Positions 9,271 to 18,180 of a stretch of DNA of 64,000 nucleotides are shown here, piece by piece. The notes below the pieces were generated by a model. The model made no database searches, had not been told where the DNA came from, and was given only the letters and a program-made list of their open reading frames with translations. The translations under genes and the position numbers were made by a program. The DNA is taken from NCBI GenBank assembly GCA_934561115.1, contig CAKTFS010000002.1, positions 62,001 to 126,000 of the forward strand, given 5' to 3'. Source of the stretch: an uncultured Faecalibacterium sp. Its GTDB lineage: Bacteria > Bacillota > Clostridia > Oscillospirales > Ruminococcaceae. Each line of letters begins with the position of its first letter. The first letter of the stretch is position 1.

Positions 9271-10209
9271 ATGGCGTTCTTCGGATTTGGAAAAAAAGAA
9301 AAAGATAAGATGAAAACGGGTCTGGAAAAGACCCGCACCGGCTTCTGGGGCAGCATTATGAACACCCTGACCGGCAGCGTCATCGACGATGAGATGTACG
9401 ATGATCTGGAAGAGCAGCTGATCCTTGCCGACGTAGGCGGCGAGGTGGCGGTGCATCTGGTGGACAAGCTCCGCGACCGCGTGCGCGACAAAGGGCTGAA
9501 AACCGGCGAACAGGCCGCAGATGCCCTGCGCGACATCATTGCCGAGGAGATGACCCCGGAAGCCGAGATGGCGCTGGACGGCAAGCCCGCTGTCATTCTG
9601 GTCATCGGCGTCAACGGCGTGGGCAAGACCACCAGCATTGCAAAGCTGGCCGATTACTACACCCGGCAGGGCAAGCGGGTCATGCTGGCCGCCGGTGATA
9701 CCTTCCGCGCTGCTGCCAGCGAGCAGCTGGAGATCTGGGCAAGCCGCGCCGGTGTGCCCATCGTCAGCGCGGGCGAGGGCGCAGACCCCGCCGCCGTCAT
9801 CTTTGATACGGTCAAGTCTGCCACCGCACGCGGCTATGATATGGTCATTGCGGACACCGCAGGCCGTCTGCACAACAAATCAAACCTGATGGCAGAGCTT
9901 TCCAAGATCAGCCGCAGCGTCAAAAAGGCCAGCCCGGAAGCCAGCCTTGAGACCCTGCTGGTGCTGGATGCCATCACCGGGCAGAACGCCATCAGTCAGG
10001 CCAAGGAGTTCTGCAAGGCGGCCGATGCCACCGGCATCATCCTGACCAAGCTGGACGGCACCGCCAAGGGCGGCTGCGTCGTGGCGGTCAAGCAGCGTCT
10101 GGGCTTGCCGGTGCGCTTTATCGGCGTGGGCGAGGGCATCGATGACCTGCTGCCCTTCACCCCGGAGGGCTTTGTGGAAGAGCTGCTCCCCCGGGAATGG
10201 AAGCACTAA
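9271..10209 (+). CDS. ftsY: Signal recognition particle receptor FtsY
   Basis: A 312-residue GTPase that docks SRP-ribosome complexes at the membrane SecYEG translocon. The acidic A domain is almost absent, leaving a short Lys-rich start ([20 protein letters not shown]) that could touch lipids, as in other Firmicutes. The NG domain shows G1 [17 protein letters not shown], the SRP-GTPase insertion segment [15 protein letters not shown]3 [16 protein letters not shown] and G4 [10 protein letters not shown]. The start follows AGGAGGACCACT. It is the last gene of the plsX-rnc-smc-ftsY group. rdgB follows after 13 nt. Confidence 0.97.
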   Translation: MAFFGFGKKEKDKMKTGLEKTRTGFWGSIMNTLTGSVIDDEMYDDLEEQLILADVGGEVAVHLVDKLRDRVRDKGLKTGEQAADALRDIIAEEMTPEAEMALDGKPAVILVIGVNGVGKTTSIAKLADYYTRQGKRVMLAAGDTFRAAASEQLEIWASRAGVPIVSAGEGADPAAVIFDTVKSATARGYDMVIADTAGRLHNKSNLMAELSKISRSVKKASPEASLETLLVLDAITGQNAISQAKEFCKAADATGIILTKLDGTAKGGCVVAVKQRLGLPVRFIGVGEGIDDLLPFTPEGFVEELLPREWKH

Positions 10210-10222
10210 GGGGGCGCGGAAA

Positions 10223-10858
10223 ATGAAAATTTGTGCAGCCACCGGCAATGCCGGAAAGCTCCGCGAGCTGCGCCGCATTCTGGAAGCGCAGGGGCACGAG
10301 GTGGTCAGCCAGAAGGAGCTGGGCATTACCATCGAGCCGGAGGAGACCGGCACCACCTTTGCCGAAAACGCCCTGATCAAGGCCGAGACCATCTGCAAGG
10401 CCAGCGGCCTGCCCACCATCGCCGATGACTCCGGCCTGTGTGTGGATGCGCTGGACGGCGCGCCCGGCGTATACAGCGCCCGCTACTGCGGCCACCACGG
10501 CGACGACGAGGCCAACAACGATAAGCTTCTGGCTGCCATGCAGGCGGTGCCTGCCGGGCAGCGGGGCGCAAAGTTCGTCTCGGCGGTGTGCTTCATCCTG
10601 CCGGACGGACGGCACCTGACCTGCATGGGCGAGTGCCCGGGCAGCATCGCATTTACGCGGCTGTGCGGCGACTACGGCTTTGGCTACGACCCGCTGTTCA
10701 TCCCCGCCGACTGCGGCGTGGGCAAAACGGACAAGCGCCCCAACACCGAGAACCGCAGCTACGCCCAGCTGACCCCGGACGAAAAGGACGCCATCAGCCA
10801 CCGCGGCAACGCGCTGGCAGCGCTGGAAAAGCAGCTGCCGGGCTTTCTGGGGGAGTAA
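10223..10858 (+). CDS. rdgB: Non-canonical purine NTP pyrophosphatase (XTP/ITP/dITP), RdgB/HAM1 family
   Basis: A 211-residue house-cleaning enzyme that hydrolyses ITP, dITP and XTP to the monophosphates. The N-terminal CAATGNAGKLRELRRIL matches the family's T-x-N-x-x-K substrate loop. DDSGLCVDALDGAPGVYSARY is the conserved catalytic segment, and GFGYDPLFIP plus SHRGNALAAL complete the family pattern. I chose the ATG at 10223 over an in-frame start 81 nt upstream, because the extension lies inside ftsY and lacks family residues. The SD is weak (GGGGGCGCGGAAA), consistent with readthrough from ftsY. Confidence 0.94.
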   Translation: MKICAATGNAGKLRELRRILEAQGHEVVSQKELGITIEPEETGTTFAENALIKAETICKASGLPTIADDSGLCVDALDGAPGVYSARYCGHHGDDEANNDKLLAAMQAVPAGQRGAKFVSAVCFILPDGRHLTCMGECPGSIAFTRLCGDYGFGYDPLFIPADCGVGKTDKRPNTENRSYAQLTPDEKDAISHRGNALAALEKQLPGFLGE

Positions 10859-11135
10859 AGAGCCGCAATGGTTGCTCCGTTTGACCCGGGCGGCTGGTAC
10901 TTTCTCTGAGGACCGTCCGCTGGGGTGGGACCCTGTTGCCCGCAGGGCAATAGGGCGGGCGATGGAATGGCTTGCAACAGCAACGACCGCCGCCAGCGGC
11001 GGAAACAGAGAGTTGCTGTTGGGGCAGCGGCCAGCAAGACGCAAGTGCCGCCCAAGGCACGATGCGGATGCTGGGTGCCGCAACCCGTACTTCGTGTCCG
11101 AAGAGAAATGTACCAGCTGCCCGCGTCATCTCCCG
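10859..11135. repeat. Intergenic repeat, family C, copy 1 (before a family A hairpin)
   Basis: This gap has no convincing gene. It holds nested inverted repeats: TTGCCCGCAGGGCAA near 10935, and CAACAGCAAC...GTTGCTGTTG around 10977-11024 enclosing CCGCCGCCAGCGGCGG. The sequence 'GCAACrGCrACGACCGC...AAACAG...GTTGGGGCAGCG' recurs at 35788-35844 with a different inner stem. Short open frames cross it, but none has an SD or recognisable protein. Confidence 0.6.
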
Positions 11136-11142
11136 TGAAAAA

Positions 11143-11246
11143 GTAAAATTGAAAAATCCGCAGATTTTTCAATTTTACAAAATATAAAAAGAATTCCGCT
11201 GATATTGTCAGAGCGCAAGCGGAGACAATTCTAAATCGTTTTTACC
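11143..11246. repeat. Structured repeat, family A, copy 1
   Basis: A perfect hairpin at 11143-11178 has a 16-bp AT-rich stem (GTAAAATTGAAAAATC) capped by CGCA. It is followed by the second family A module at 11204-11229, ATTGTC-AGAGCGCAAGCGGA-GACAAT, and the conserved tail TAAATCGTTTTTA. It lies between rdgB and yhbY, which point the same way. Other copies are near 20.9, 22.6, 31.2, 37.5, 53.0 and 61.6 kb. Confidence 0.8.
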
Positions 11247-11279
11247 GGAATATCAACCTGAAAATAAAGGAGAAAAACT

Positions 11280-11576
11280 ATGCTGACTAGCAAACAGCGC
11301 GCCATTCTGCGCGGCAAGGCAAATACCATGGACCCCGTTTACATCGTGGGTAAGGGCGAAATCGACGAGACCCTGATCCAAGGCGTCAAGGATTGTCTGG
11401 ACGCCCGGGAGCTCATCAAGCTCAAGGTACTGGAAAACAGCATGTACAACGCCCGCGAGGCCGCTACCAAGCTGGCCGAGGCCACCGGCGCAGACTGCGT
11501 GCAGGTCATCGGCTCCAAGTTCGTGCTGTATCTGCAGAAGAAAAAGGACAGCGCCTACGCTGCCCTGCTGAAGTAA
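11280..11576 (+). CDS. yhbY: YhbY-family RNA-binding protein (CRS1/YhbY domain)
   Basis: A 98-residue single-domain protein. It opens with LTSKQRAILRGKANTMDP and carries VGKGEIDETLIQGVKDCLDARELIKLKVLENS, the CRM/YhbY fold; the family's GxxG-type RNA loop is expected around GKG. The last part, GADCVQVIGSKFVLYL, matches the usual 'vqviGrv.vLYr' ending. Family members bind pre-50S ribosomal particles. RBS AAAGGAG is 7 nt upstream. One base separates its stop from nadD, so they are co-translated. obgE, often next to yhbY, is not here. Confidence 0.93.
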   Translation: MLTSKQRAILRGKANTMDPVYIVGKGEIDETLIQGVKDCLDARELIKLKVLENSMYNAREAATKLAEATGADCVQVIGSKFVLYLQKKKDSAYAALLK

Positions 11577-11577
11577 G

Positions 11578-12216
11578 ATGAAGATCCTTCTCTATGGCGG
11601 CAGCTTCGACCCGCCCCATAACGGCCACCTGAACAACCTGCGTGCAGCGGCAGACCGCGTGCACCCGGATAAGATCGTGGTGATGCCGGCAGGCACCTCC
11701 CCCTTCAAGCAGGGGACGAACGCTTCCGGTGCGCTGCGGCTGGAAATGTGCCGGTGCTTTGCGGCGCTGGCGCAGGAACCCGGGATGCCGCCGCTGGAAG
11801 TGAGCGGCTGGGAGGTGGCGCAGGCCGCAGCGGGCAGCCGCAATTATACTGTGCTCACGCTGGAAATGCTTGCAAAGGAAAACCCCGGTGCCGTGCTGTA
11901 CCTTGCCATTGGCAGCGATATGCTGCTCAGCTTTGAGGGCTGGCACCGCTGGCAGGATATCCTGCGCATTGCGCGGGTGGTGGTCACCAGCCGGGATATC
12001 GGCGATGCGCCGGCGCTGCACGCAAAGGCAAAGCAGCTGGACCCGGCGGGCGGACGCATCCTGTTTGCCCCGGTGCAGGCATTGCCCATGTCCAGCAGCC
12101 AGCTGCGGGCCCGGCTTGCCAACGGAGAAGAGTGCGAAGCCGAACTGCCGGAGGAAGTACGCAGCGTTATCCGGCGGGAGGGACTATACCGGAACACAGA
12201 AGGAAGTAGCAGATAA
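11578..12216 (+). CDS. nadD: Nicotinate-nucleotide adenylyltransferase
   Basis: A 212-residue enzyme that adenylates nicotinate mononucleotide to deamido-NAD, the central step of NAD synthesis. The nucleotidyltransferase signature GGSFDPPHNGHLNNL (residues 6-20) contains the (T/H)xGH catalytic motif as HNGH. The second motif, PMSSSQLRARL, near 170, matches the family's ISSTxIR. The adjoining yqeK is the standard partner in Firmicutes. The start codon lies 1 nt after the yhbY stop and its SD would fall within the yhbY end. Confidence 0.95.
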   Translation: MKILLYGGSFDPPHNGHLNNLRAAADRVHPDKIVVMPAGTSPFKQGTNASGALRLEMCRCFAALAQEPGMPPLEVSGWEVAQAAAGSRNYTVLTLEMLAKENPGAVLYLAIGSDMLLSFEGWHRWQDILRIARVVVTSRDIGDAPALHAKAKQLDPAGGRILFAPVQALPMSSSQLRARLANGEECEAELPEEVRSVIRREGLYRNTEGSSR

Positions 12217-12795
12217 ATGGATCTGAAACAGGCAAAAGAGCTTGTACGCGGACGCTTGAGTGATAAGCGCTACGAGCATACCATCAACGTGAAAAAAATG
12301 GCTGTCAAGCTGGCCAAGCACTACGGCACAGACCCGGAGCAGGCCGCACTGGCTGCACTTTTGCACGATGCCGCCAAGGAACTGCCCAAGGACGAGATGC
12401 GCGCCATCATGCAGGCGCACCCGGAATACGCGCAGGGCGGCGAAGCACGTCCCACGCCGGTGTGGCACGGCATCTGTGCCGCTATTCTGGCACGTACCGA
12501 ATGGGGCGTTACGGACGAAGCCGTGCTCAGCGCCATTGCCTGCCATACCGCAGGCAAGGCGGGCATGACCCAGCTGGACAAGATCCTGTATCTGGCCGAT
12601 ATGACCAGTGCCGAGCGGGACTGGCCCGGGGTGGAAAAGCTGCGCAAGCTGGAAATGAAGGATCTGGACGCAGCCATGCTGGCGGCGCTCAGGCAGACCA
12701 ACGGCTTTGTGCTGTCCGAGGGCAAGCCCTTAGACCCCGAGAGCAAGGCCGCTTACGAGGATATCTTAGCGCACAGCGGGCAGAATGAAAGATGA
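12217..12795 (+). CDS. yqeK: HD-domain phosphohydrolase YqeK (Ap4A hydrolase type)
   Basis: A 192-residue HD-superfamily protein. Visible metal ligands are the early His in RYEHTINVKKMAVKLAKHYG, the HD pair in ALLHDAAKEL (about residues 49-58), and later His residues in VWHGICAAI and AIACHTAGKAGM. Asp is in YLADMTSAERDWPGVEKL. YqeK homologues hydrolyse diadenosine tetraphosphate to ADP in Gram-positives; that function is taken from the family, not shown here. The ATG directly follows the nadD TAA. Confidence 0.9.
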   Translation: MDLKQAKELVRGRLSDKRYEHTINVKKMAVKLAKHYGTDPEQAALAALLHDAAKELPKDEMRAIMQAHPEYAQGGEARPTPVWHGICAAILARTEWGVTDEAVLSAIACHTAGKAGMTQLDKILYLADMTSAERDWPGVEKLRKLEMKDLDAAMLAALRQTNGFVLSEGKPLDPESKAAYEDILAHSGQNER

Positions 12796-12845
12796 AAAGC
12801 CGGACACAGGTTAAAAATGGTCCCGGCCATCCCCGGATAAAACAA

Positions 12846-12874
12846 TTGCAGATTTTGCCGTACCATGCTATACT
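12846..12874 (+). promoter_or_regulatory. Sigma-A promoter for the LCP gene
   Basis: TTGCAG (12846-12851), a 17-bp spacer and TATACT (12869-12874) lie about 70 bp before the LCP start codon, so the LCP-rsfS part can be expressed apart from nadD-yqeK. Confidence 0.7.
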
Positions 12875-12942
12875 GAAGGATATGACAGGTCTGCAGGTAA
12901 AAAACTCTGCAGAGCAGTGAAAAGCTGGAGGATACAAAAAGC

Positions 12943-14316
12943 ATGAGCCAGACGCCACGCCATATCAATACAGACCGCTCACTCAGCCGCCCGGATCAGG
13001 CGGCACGCGCCCCGCAGGCTGCCCCGGAGCAGAATACCCGCAGCACCGCCGGGGCACAGCACGCTGCGCCGCCCCGCCGCCCGGCACAGCCCGACATGGG
13101 CGGGGGCGATGCACCGCGCCGCCGCAAAAAAAAGAAAAAGACCCCGCTGTGGTTGCCCTTTGCCATCGTGATGGGTGTGATCGCCGTGATCTCCGGTGTG
13201 GTGGTGTACGGTGTGGGTCTTGTGAACAAGGTAGAGGACAGCATCCGCCCGGCGGAAAGTGCCCCCTCCATCGTGGAGGAGATCCAGACCGCCGAGGAGT
13301 ACAAGGGCGATGTGGTCAACATTCTGGTCTGCGGCATCGACTTTGAAGAGGGCCGCACCTACGGCGACAGCAGCTCCAACGACGGCATGACGGATATGAT
13401 CCTGTACTGCCAGTTCGATATCAAGGGCGGTGCGCTGCGGATGCTGCAGATCCCCCGCAATACGTTGGTGACCACCCAGAACCGCAAGCTTACCCTTTCC
13501 AACGGCAAGACCTATGCCGTTTCCAACTACCAGATCAACTCGGTGGCGCTTTCCAACGGCGGCAGCATTGCCGCGCTGGCGGATGTTATCTACGACCAGT
13601 ACCACCTGCCCATCGACTACTATGTCACCATTGATATGCAGGCACTGGTGGAAATGGTGGACAACTTCGGCGGCATCGAGGTGTATATCCCCCGGGATAT
13701 GTCCTACGGCGGCAGCAAGCTGCTGAAGGGCTACCGCAATCTGGACGGTGCTTCGGCAGAGTTCTTTGTGCGCTGCCGCCACGGCGACGGCTACGCAAAC
13801 TCTGATATCGACCGCCTGAATATGCAGCGCTACTTCTACGCAGGCCTGTTCAAGCGCGCCCGCGCCATGGGCATCACCGATATCCTGAACCAGCTGCCGC
13901 TGATATTCAAGAACTATATCCACACGGATATGGACATTACTACCATCGCAAAGCTGCTGGCGTCCTTCCTCAAGATCGACAGCTCCAATATCATTCTGGC
14001 GCAGACGCCGGTGTTCATGGGCGTGCCCAACGTGGGCAAGACCGACTCCTTTGCCGGCTACTCCTGCGTGGTGCCGGATGCCGGCTCCATCGCAAACCTG
14101 CTCAACCAGTATTTCTGCACCTACACCGGCCCGGTGGAGGTAAGCGAGTTGCACATGGTCACCGACCAGTGGCCCCACGGCAGCGCATCCACCGATGCCA
14201 ACGTGCAGTATATGGGACGCATCGATAAGGAATCTGACGACGCCATCCTCAGCGGCGATACCGACCTTTCCGGCGCTGTGACCACCGATGGTCAGGCAGC
14301 GGGTACCGGACAGTAA
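12943..14316 (+). CDS. LCP-family (LytR-CpsA-Psr) cell-wall glycopolymer ligase
   Basis: A 457-residue membrane-anchored enzyme. Residues 1-65 are Pro/Ala/Arg-rich and likely disordered in the cytoplasm, ending in a basic RRRKKKKKT stop. One membrane helix follows (about 70-95, LWLPFAIVMGVIAVISG), then an extracellular LCP domain. LCP signatures are VNILVCGIDFEEGRT, GMTDMILYCQFD (the catalytic Arg/Asp region), LQIPRNTLV and YQINSVALSNGG. The family transfers undecaprenyl-linked teichoic acid or capsular polymers to peptidoglycan. Position between yqeK and rsfS is conserved in Clostridia. The C-terminal 60 residues are Asp/Ser/Gly-rich and variable. Confidence 0.92.
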   Translation: MSQTPRHINTDRSLSRPDQAARAPQAAPEQNTRSTAGAQHAAPPRRPAQPDMGGGDAPRRRKKKKKTPLWLPFAIVMGVIAVISGVVVYGVGLVNKVEDSIRPAESAPSIVEEIQTAEEYKGDVVNILVCGIDFEEGRTYGDSSSNDGMTDMILYCQFDIKGGALRMLQIPRNTLVTTQNRKLTLSNGKTYAVSNYQINSVALSNGGSIAALADVIYDQYHLPIDYYVTIDMQALVEMVDNFGGIEVYIPRDMSYGGSKLLKGYRNLDGASAEFFVRCRHGDGYANSDIDRLNMQRYFYAGLFKRARAMGITDILNQLPLIFKNYIHTDMDITTIAKLLASFLKIDSSNIILAQTPVFMGVPNVGKTDSFAGYSCVVPDAGSIANLLNQYFCTYTGPVEVSELHMVTDQWPHGSASTDANVQYMGRIDKESDDAILSGDTDLSGAVTTDGQAAGTGQ

Positions 14317-14377
14317 CAACAGAAAACAACGCCCTGCACACCGGGTGCGGGGATGTTCCGACAGAAGGGAGAAACAC

Positions 14378-14761
14378 ATGGATAATTTCAACGACAGCAA
14401 GGCGCTTGCCATTGAGATCGCCAAGATTTTGGACAAGAAGAAGGCACAGGATGTGCGGGTGCTCAAGGTGGAAAGCCTGACCGTCCTGACCGATTACTTC
14501 GTCATCGCCTCCGGTACTTCCACCACACAGGTGGCATCTCTGGCCGACGAGGTGGAGTACGAGCTTTCGCAGAAGGGTCTGGAGCCCTACAGCACCGAGG
14601 GTCACGACACCAAGAACTGGGTGCTGCTGGATTACTCTAACGTCATCGTGCACGTCTTTGTGCCCAACAGCCGCGCCTACTATGATCTGGAGCACCTGTG
14701 GGCAGACGGCGAGCCGGTGGACATCTCGGAGTACCTGACCCCGGATAGCAGCATTGAATAA
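14378..14761 (+). CDS. rsfS: Ribosomal silencing factor RsfS
   Basis: A 127-residue protein that binds L14 on the 50S subunit and blocks joining to 30S when nutrients are scarce. The diagnostic stretch is VLTDYFVIASGTSTTQVASLADEVE, followed by GHDTKNWVLLDYSNVIVHVF. I chose the ATG at 14378 because AGAAGGGAG stands 8-16 nt upstream and residues from there match the family. The frame stays open another 90 nt upstream without homology. leuS follows after a repeat-filled gap of 198 nt. Confidence 0.94.
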   Translation: MDNFNDSKALAIEIAKILDKKKAQDVRVLKVESLTVLTDYFVIASGTSTTQVASLADEVEYELSQKGLEPYSTEGHDTKNWVLLDYSNVIVHVFVPNSRAYYDLEHLWADGEPVDISEYLTPDSSIE

Positions 14762-14789
14762 TTAAGGCAAAAAGGTTTGCTTTTGGCAG

Positions 14790-14888
14790 AACCCTCTCCG
14801 TTATTGCGGCGCAATAGGGAAAGTTGGCAGAAAAGCTCCCCCCTCGGGGGAGCTGGCAGGGCGAATGCCCTGACTGAGAGGGTTTATA
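14790..14888. repeat. Intergenic repeat, family B, divergent copy
   Basis: ACCCTCTC near 14791 and GAGAGGGT near 14876 form an outer 8-bp stem. Inside are ATTGCGGCGCAAT, AGCTCCCCCCTCGGGGGAGCT and CAGGGCGAATGCCCTG, three successive hairpins. The start resembles the family B elements at 3803, 18001 and 50637; the inner hairpins differ. No reading frame or T-box was seen ahead of leuS. Confidence 0.65.
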
Positions 14889-14959
14889 CCGGAAGTACCT
14901 TAAAAGCATACGCCCCCAAGCAACGGTATTTTGGTTAAAGTCTGGAGCTGATTACAAAC

Positions 14960-17509
14960 ATGAAGTATGATTACAAGGCTGTTGAAGCCAAGTGGCAGAA
15001 GGTGTGGGAGGACGAAAAGACCTTCCATGTCGAAATCGACCACAAAAAACCCAAGTTCTATGCCCTTGTGGAGTTCCCGTATCCCTCGGGTGCGGGCCTG
15101 CACGTCGGCCATCCCCGCAGCTACACCGCACTGGACGTGGTAAGCCGCAAGCGCCGCAAAAACGGCTACAATGTGCTGTACCCCATGGGCTGGGATGCCT
15201 TCGGTCTGCCCACCGAGAACTTCGCCATGAAGAACCACATCCACCCCGCCATCGTCACCAAGAGCAACGTGGACCATTTCCGCAGCCAGCTCAAGGCGCT
15301 GGGCTTCTCCTTTGACTGGGATCGTGAGATCAACACCACCGACCCCGAGTACTACAAGTGGACCCAGTGGATCTTCCTGCAGCTGTACAAGCACGGTCTG
15401 GCTTACAAGAAGGAAATGAACGTCAACTGGTGCACCGGCTGCAAGTGCGTGCTGGCCAACGAGGAAGTTGTCAACGGCGTGTGCGAGCGCTGCGGCAGCG
15501 AGGTGGTGCACCGCGTCAAGAGCCAGTGGATGCTCAAGATCACTGCTTATGCCGATAAGCTGATCGACGGCCTGGACGGCCTGGATTACATCGAGCGCGT
15601 GGCCACCCAGCAGAAGAACTGGATCGGCCGCAGCCACGGTGCGGAGGTGAACTTCGGCACCACCGCCGGTGACACCCTGACCGTGTACACCACCCGCTGC
15701 GATACCCTGTTCGGCGCTACCTACATGGTCATCTCCCCGGAGCACGCCCTGCTCAAGGAATGGCTGGAAAAGGGCATCATCAAGAATGCCGATGCCGTCA
15801 AGGCCTATCAGGCCGAAGCTGCCCGCAAGAGCGACTTTGAGCGCAGCGAGCTGAACAAGGAAAAGACCGGCGTGCAGCTGGACGGCGTGATGGGCATCAA
15901 CCCGGTCAACGAGACCGAGATCCCCATCTTCATCTCGGACTACGTTCTGTCCACCTACGGCACCGGTGCCATCATGGCTGTGCCCGCCCACGATACCCGC
16001 GACTGGGAGTTTGCCAAGAAGTTCGGCCTGCCCATCATCGAGGTGGTCAAGGGCAGCACCCCGTCCAATCTGGACGAGGCTGCCTTTACCGATGTTGCCA
16101 CCGGCACGCTGGTCAACTCCGGCTTCCTGAACGGCCTGTCCGTGGTCGATGCCAAAAAGAAGATGATCACCTGGCTGGAAGAGAACGGCAAGGGCCGCGA
16201 CAAGGTCAACTACAAGCTGCGCGACTGGGTGTTCAGCCGTCAGCGTTACTGGGGCGAGCCCATCCCCATGGTGCACTGCGACAAGTGCGGCTGGCAGCCC
16301 CTGCCCGAGAGCAGCCTGCCGCTGACTTTGCCGGACATCACCGACTTTGAGCCGGGCCCGGACGGCGAGTCCCCGCTGGCACGCCACAAGGACTGGGTCA
16401 AGACTACCTGCCCCTGCTGCGGCGGCCCCGCTACCCGCGAGACCGATACCATGCCCCAGTGGGCCGGTTCCTCCTGGTACTTCCTGCGCTACATGGACCC
16501 CCACTGCAAGGATGCTCTGGCCTCCAAGGAAGCACTGGAATACTGGTCTCCGGTGGACTGGTACAACGGCGGCATGGAGCACACCACCCTGCACCTGCTG
16601 TACAGCCGTTTCTGGCATAAGTTCCTGTACGATATCGGTGTGGTGCCCTCGGCAGAGCCCTACCAGAAGCGTACCGCCCACGGCATGATCCTTGGCCTGA
16701 ACCCCCACAGCTTCGTCAACCTGCCCGCCGAGGAGCAGGAGAAGCTGCTCAAGGAGTACGGCAGCCAGAAGGCCGCTGAGAAGGCACTGGAAGAAAAGTA
16801 CGGCGAGATGGCACGCCATCCCATCGTGAAGATGTCCAAGAGCCTTGGCAACGTCATCAACCCCGACGAGGTGGTGGACCAGTACGGTGCCGACACCATG
16901 CGTCTGTACGAGATGTTCATGGGCGACTTTGAGCAGGCTGCACCGTGGCAGACCTCTGCCATTGCGGGCTGCAACCGCTTCCTCGACCGCGTGTGGGCAC
17001 TGAGTGACAAGCTGGTGGAGGGCGAGGGCTACCGCCCCGCCATGGAGACCCTGATGCACCAGACCATCAAGAAGGTCAGCGCGGATATCGAGGGCCTGAA
17101 GATGAACACCGCCATTGCCCAGCTGATGACGCTGGTCAACGCCATGTACGACAACGGCGGCGCCACCAAGGCCGAGTTTGAGACGCTGGTGCAGCTGCTG
17201 AACCCCTTTGCTCCCCACATGACCGAGGAGCTGTGGGAGAAGCTGGGCCACAGCCACGATGAGCAGCTGGCCTACTATCCGTGGCCTGCCTACGAGGAAG
17301 CCAAGTGTGTGGAGGCTGCTGTGGAGATCGCCGTGCAGGTGAACGGCAAGGTGAAGGCACGTCTGAAGGTGCCCGCAGACATCACCGCCGAGGACGCCAT
17401 CGCCGCCGCTAAGGCAGACCCCGCTGTGGCTGCCGCGCTGGAGGGCAAGCAGCTGGTCAAGGAGATCTACGTCAAGGGCCGTCTGGTCAATCTGGCTGCC
17501 AAGGGCTGA
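14960..17509 (+). CDS. leuS: Leucyl-tRNA synthetase
   Basis: An 849-residue class I aminoacyl-tRNA synthetase. The HIGH motif appears as [11 protein letters not shown] (about residues 45-55) and the KMSKS loop as VKMSKSLGN near 625. The CP1 editing domain is present, with the conserved [16 protein letters not shown] and [14 protein letters not shown] segments that hydrolyse mischarged tRNA. A zinc-binding four-Cys knot is visible in [13 protein letters not shown]...CERCG. Length matches bacterial LeuRS. Although many Firmicutes leuS genes have a T-box, I see none in the 198-nt gap before this one; the SD is also weak (TCTGGAGCTG). Confidence 0.98.
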   Translation: MKYDYKAVEAKWQKVWEDEKTFHVEIDHKKPKFYALVEFPYPSGAGLHVGHPRSYTALDVVSRKRRKNGYNVLYPMGWDAFGLPTENFAMKNHIHPAIVTKSNVDHFRSQLKALGFSFDWDREINTTDPEYYKWTQWIFLQLYKHGLAYKKEMNVNWCTGCKCVLANEEVVNGVCERCGSEVVHRVKSQWMLKITAYADKLIDGLDGLDYIERVATQQKNWIGRSHGAEVNFGTTAGDTLTVYTTRCDTLFGATYMVISPEHALLKEWLEKGIIKNADAVKAYQAEAARKSDFERSELNKEKTGVQLDGVMGINPVNETEIPIFISDYVLSTYGTGAIMAVPAHDTRDWEFAKKFGLPIIEVVKGSTPSNLDEAAFTDVATGTLVNSGFLNGLSVVDAKKKMITWLEENGKGRDKVNYKLRDWVFSRQRYWGEPIPMVHCDKCGWQPLPESSLPLTLPDITDFEPGPDGESPLARHKDWVKTTCPCCGGPATRETDTMPQWAGSSWYFLRYMDPHCKDALASKEALEYWSPVDWYNGGMEHTTLHLLYSRFWHKFLYDIGVVPSAEPYQKRTAHGMILGLNPHSFVNLPAEEQEKLLKEYGSQKAAEKALEEKYGEMARHPIVKMSKSLGNVINPDEVVDQYGADTMRLYEMFMGDFEQAAPWQTSAIAGCNRFLDRVWALSDKLVEGEGYRPAMETLMHQTIKKVSADIEGLKMNTAIAQLMTLVNAMYDNGGATKAEFETLVQLLNPFAPHMTEELWEKLGHSHDEQLAYYPWPAYEEAKCVEAAVEIAVQVNGKVKARLKVPADITAEDAIAAAKADPAVAAALEGKQLVKEIYVKGRLVNLAAKG

Positions 17510-17638
17510 GTTTTGCTGCTCCGCTGAATAAGCGTGAACATATCATCACCCGCAGAGGCGGACTTGGCGCAGGAAACACCCGGCAGCGTCTGTTCAAAAA
17601 TCTTTCAAAAGTTTTGAGCAAAAACTTTCAAAAAAAGG

Positions 17639-17667
17639 TTGACGAACCGGATAAAATGCGCTATACT
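17639..17667 (+). promoter_or_regulatory. Sigma-A promoter for rpsU
   Basis: TTGACG (17639-17644), exactly 17 bp, TATACT (17662-17667). Near-consensus, about 64 bp before the rpsU start; rpsU is therefore an independent and probably strong transcript. Confidence 0.85.
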
Positions 17668-17730
17668 GTCTACTGTTAGTTACCATGTAACAACGAAATT
17701 CCTGCCTCACGGTCCAAGGGAGGGAATAAG

Positions 17731-17907
17731 ATGTCGGAAATTCGTGTTAAAGAGGGCGAGTCGCTGGAAAGCGCACTGCGTCGCTTCAAGCGCAGCACTG
17801 CTCGCAGCGGTGTGCTCGCAGAGGTTCGTAAGCGCGAGGCTTACGAGAAGCCGTCTGTTAAGCGCAAGAAGAAGTCCGAAGCAGCCCGCAAGCGCAAGTT
17901 CAAGTAA
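17731..17907 (+). CDS. rpsU: 30S ribosomal protein S21
   Basis: A 58-residue, very basic protein beginning [20 protein letters not shown] and ending in a Lys/Arg-rich tail ([13 protein letters not shown]), matching bS21 over its whole length. S21 sits near the anti-Shine-Dalgarno on the 30S platform and assists initiation. RBS AAGGGAGGG is 7 nt upstream of the ATG. It has its own promoter (17639) and a rho-independent terminator right after. Confidence 0.96.
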   Translation: MSEIRVKEGESLESALRRFKRSTARSGVLAEVRKREAYEKPSVKRKKKSEAARKRKFK

Positions 17908-17964
17908 TTACTTGCTTGGAACCGCACGTTGCTTTAGATTTTAAACGCGTTGCTAACGCCGATG

Positions 17965-18000
17965 TAGGGGAGCCTGTTCTGCAGGCTCCCCTATTTTCAT
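17965..18000 (+). terminator. Rho-independent terminator after rpsU
   Basis: GGGGAGCCTG (17967-17976), loop TTCTG, CAGGCTCCCC (17982-17991), followed by TATTTTCATTT. A 10-bp perfect stem. Confidence 0.85.
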
Positions 18001-18157
18001 TTCAGGGAGAACGGCCTCGCCCTCTCAGTCACCTGCGGTGACAGCTCTCCCAAAGGGAGAGCCTCTGGCGAAACCGGAAACCTTGCGTGGACTGCCAAAG
18101 CCTCTCCCTTTGGGAGAGGTGGATGCGAACAACGTGAGCAGACGGAGAGGGCGAGCA
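18001..18157. repeat. Intergenic repeat, family B, full palindromic copy
   Basis: The element opens with CTCGCCCTCTCAGTCACC and closes with GGAGAGGGCGAG, so its ends are inverted repeats. Inside are TCACCTGCGGTGA, CTCTCCCAAAGGGAGAG and CCTCTCCCTTTGGGAGAGG. It ends just before the yqeG start, and yqeG's own SD lies beyond it. This is the most complete copy in the window. Confidence 0.75.
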
Positions 18158-18180
18158 TGCTACAGACAGGGAGAACTATT

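Noticed and set aside
10872..11187. Several short frames (60-110 codons) in the rdgB-yhbY gap
   Set aside because: They run through repeat families C and A, have no SD, and no protein similarity; the inverted repeats account for the sequence.
14762..14959. Possible T-box ahead of leuS
   Set aside because: The gap holds a family B repeat with several hairpins, but no GGTGGNACC motif, so I do not call a T-box.
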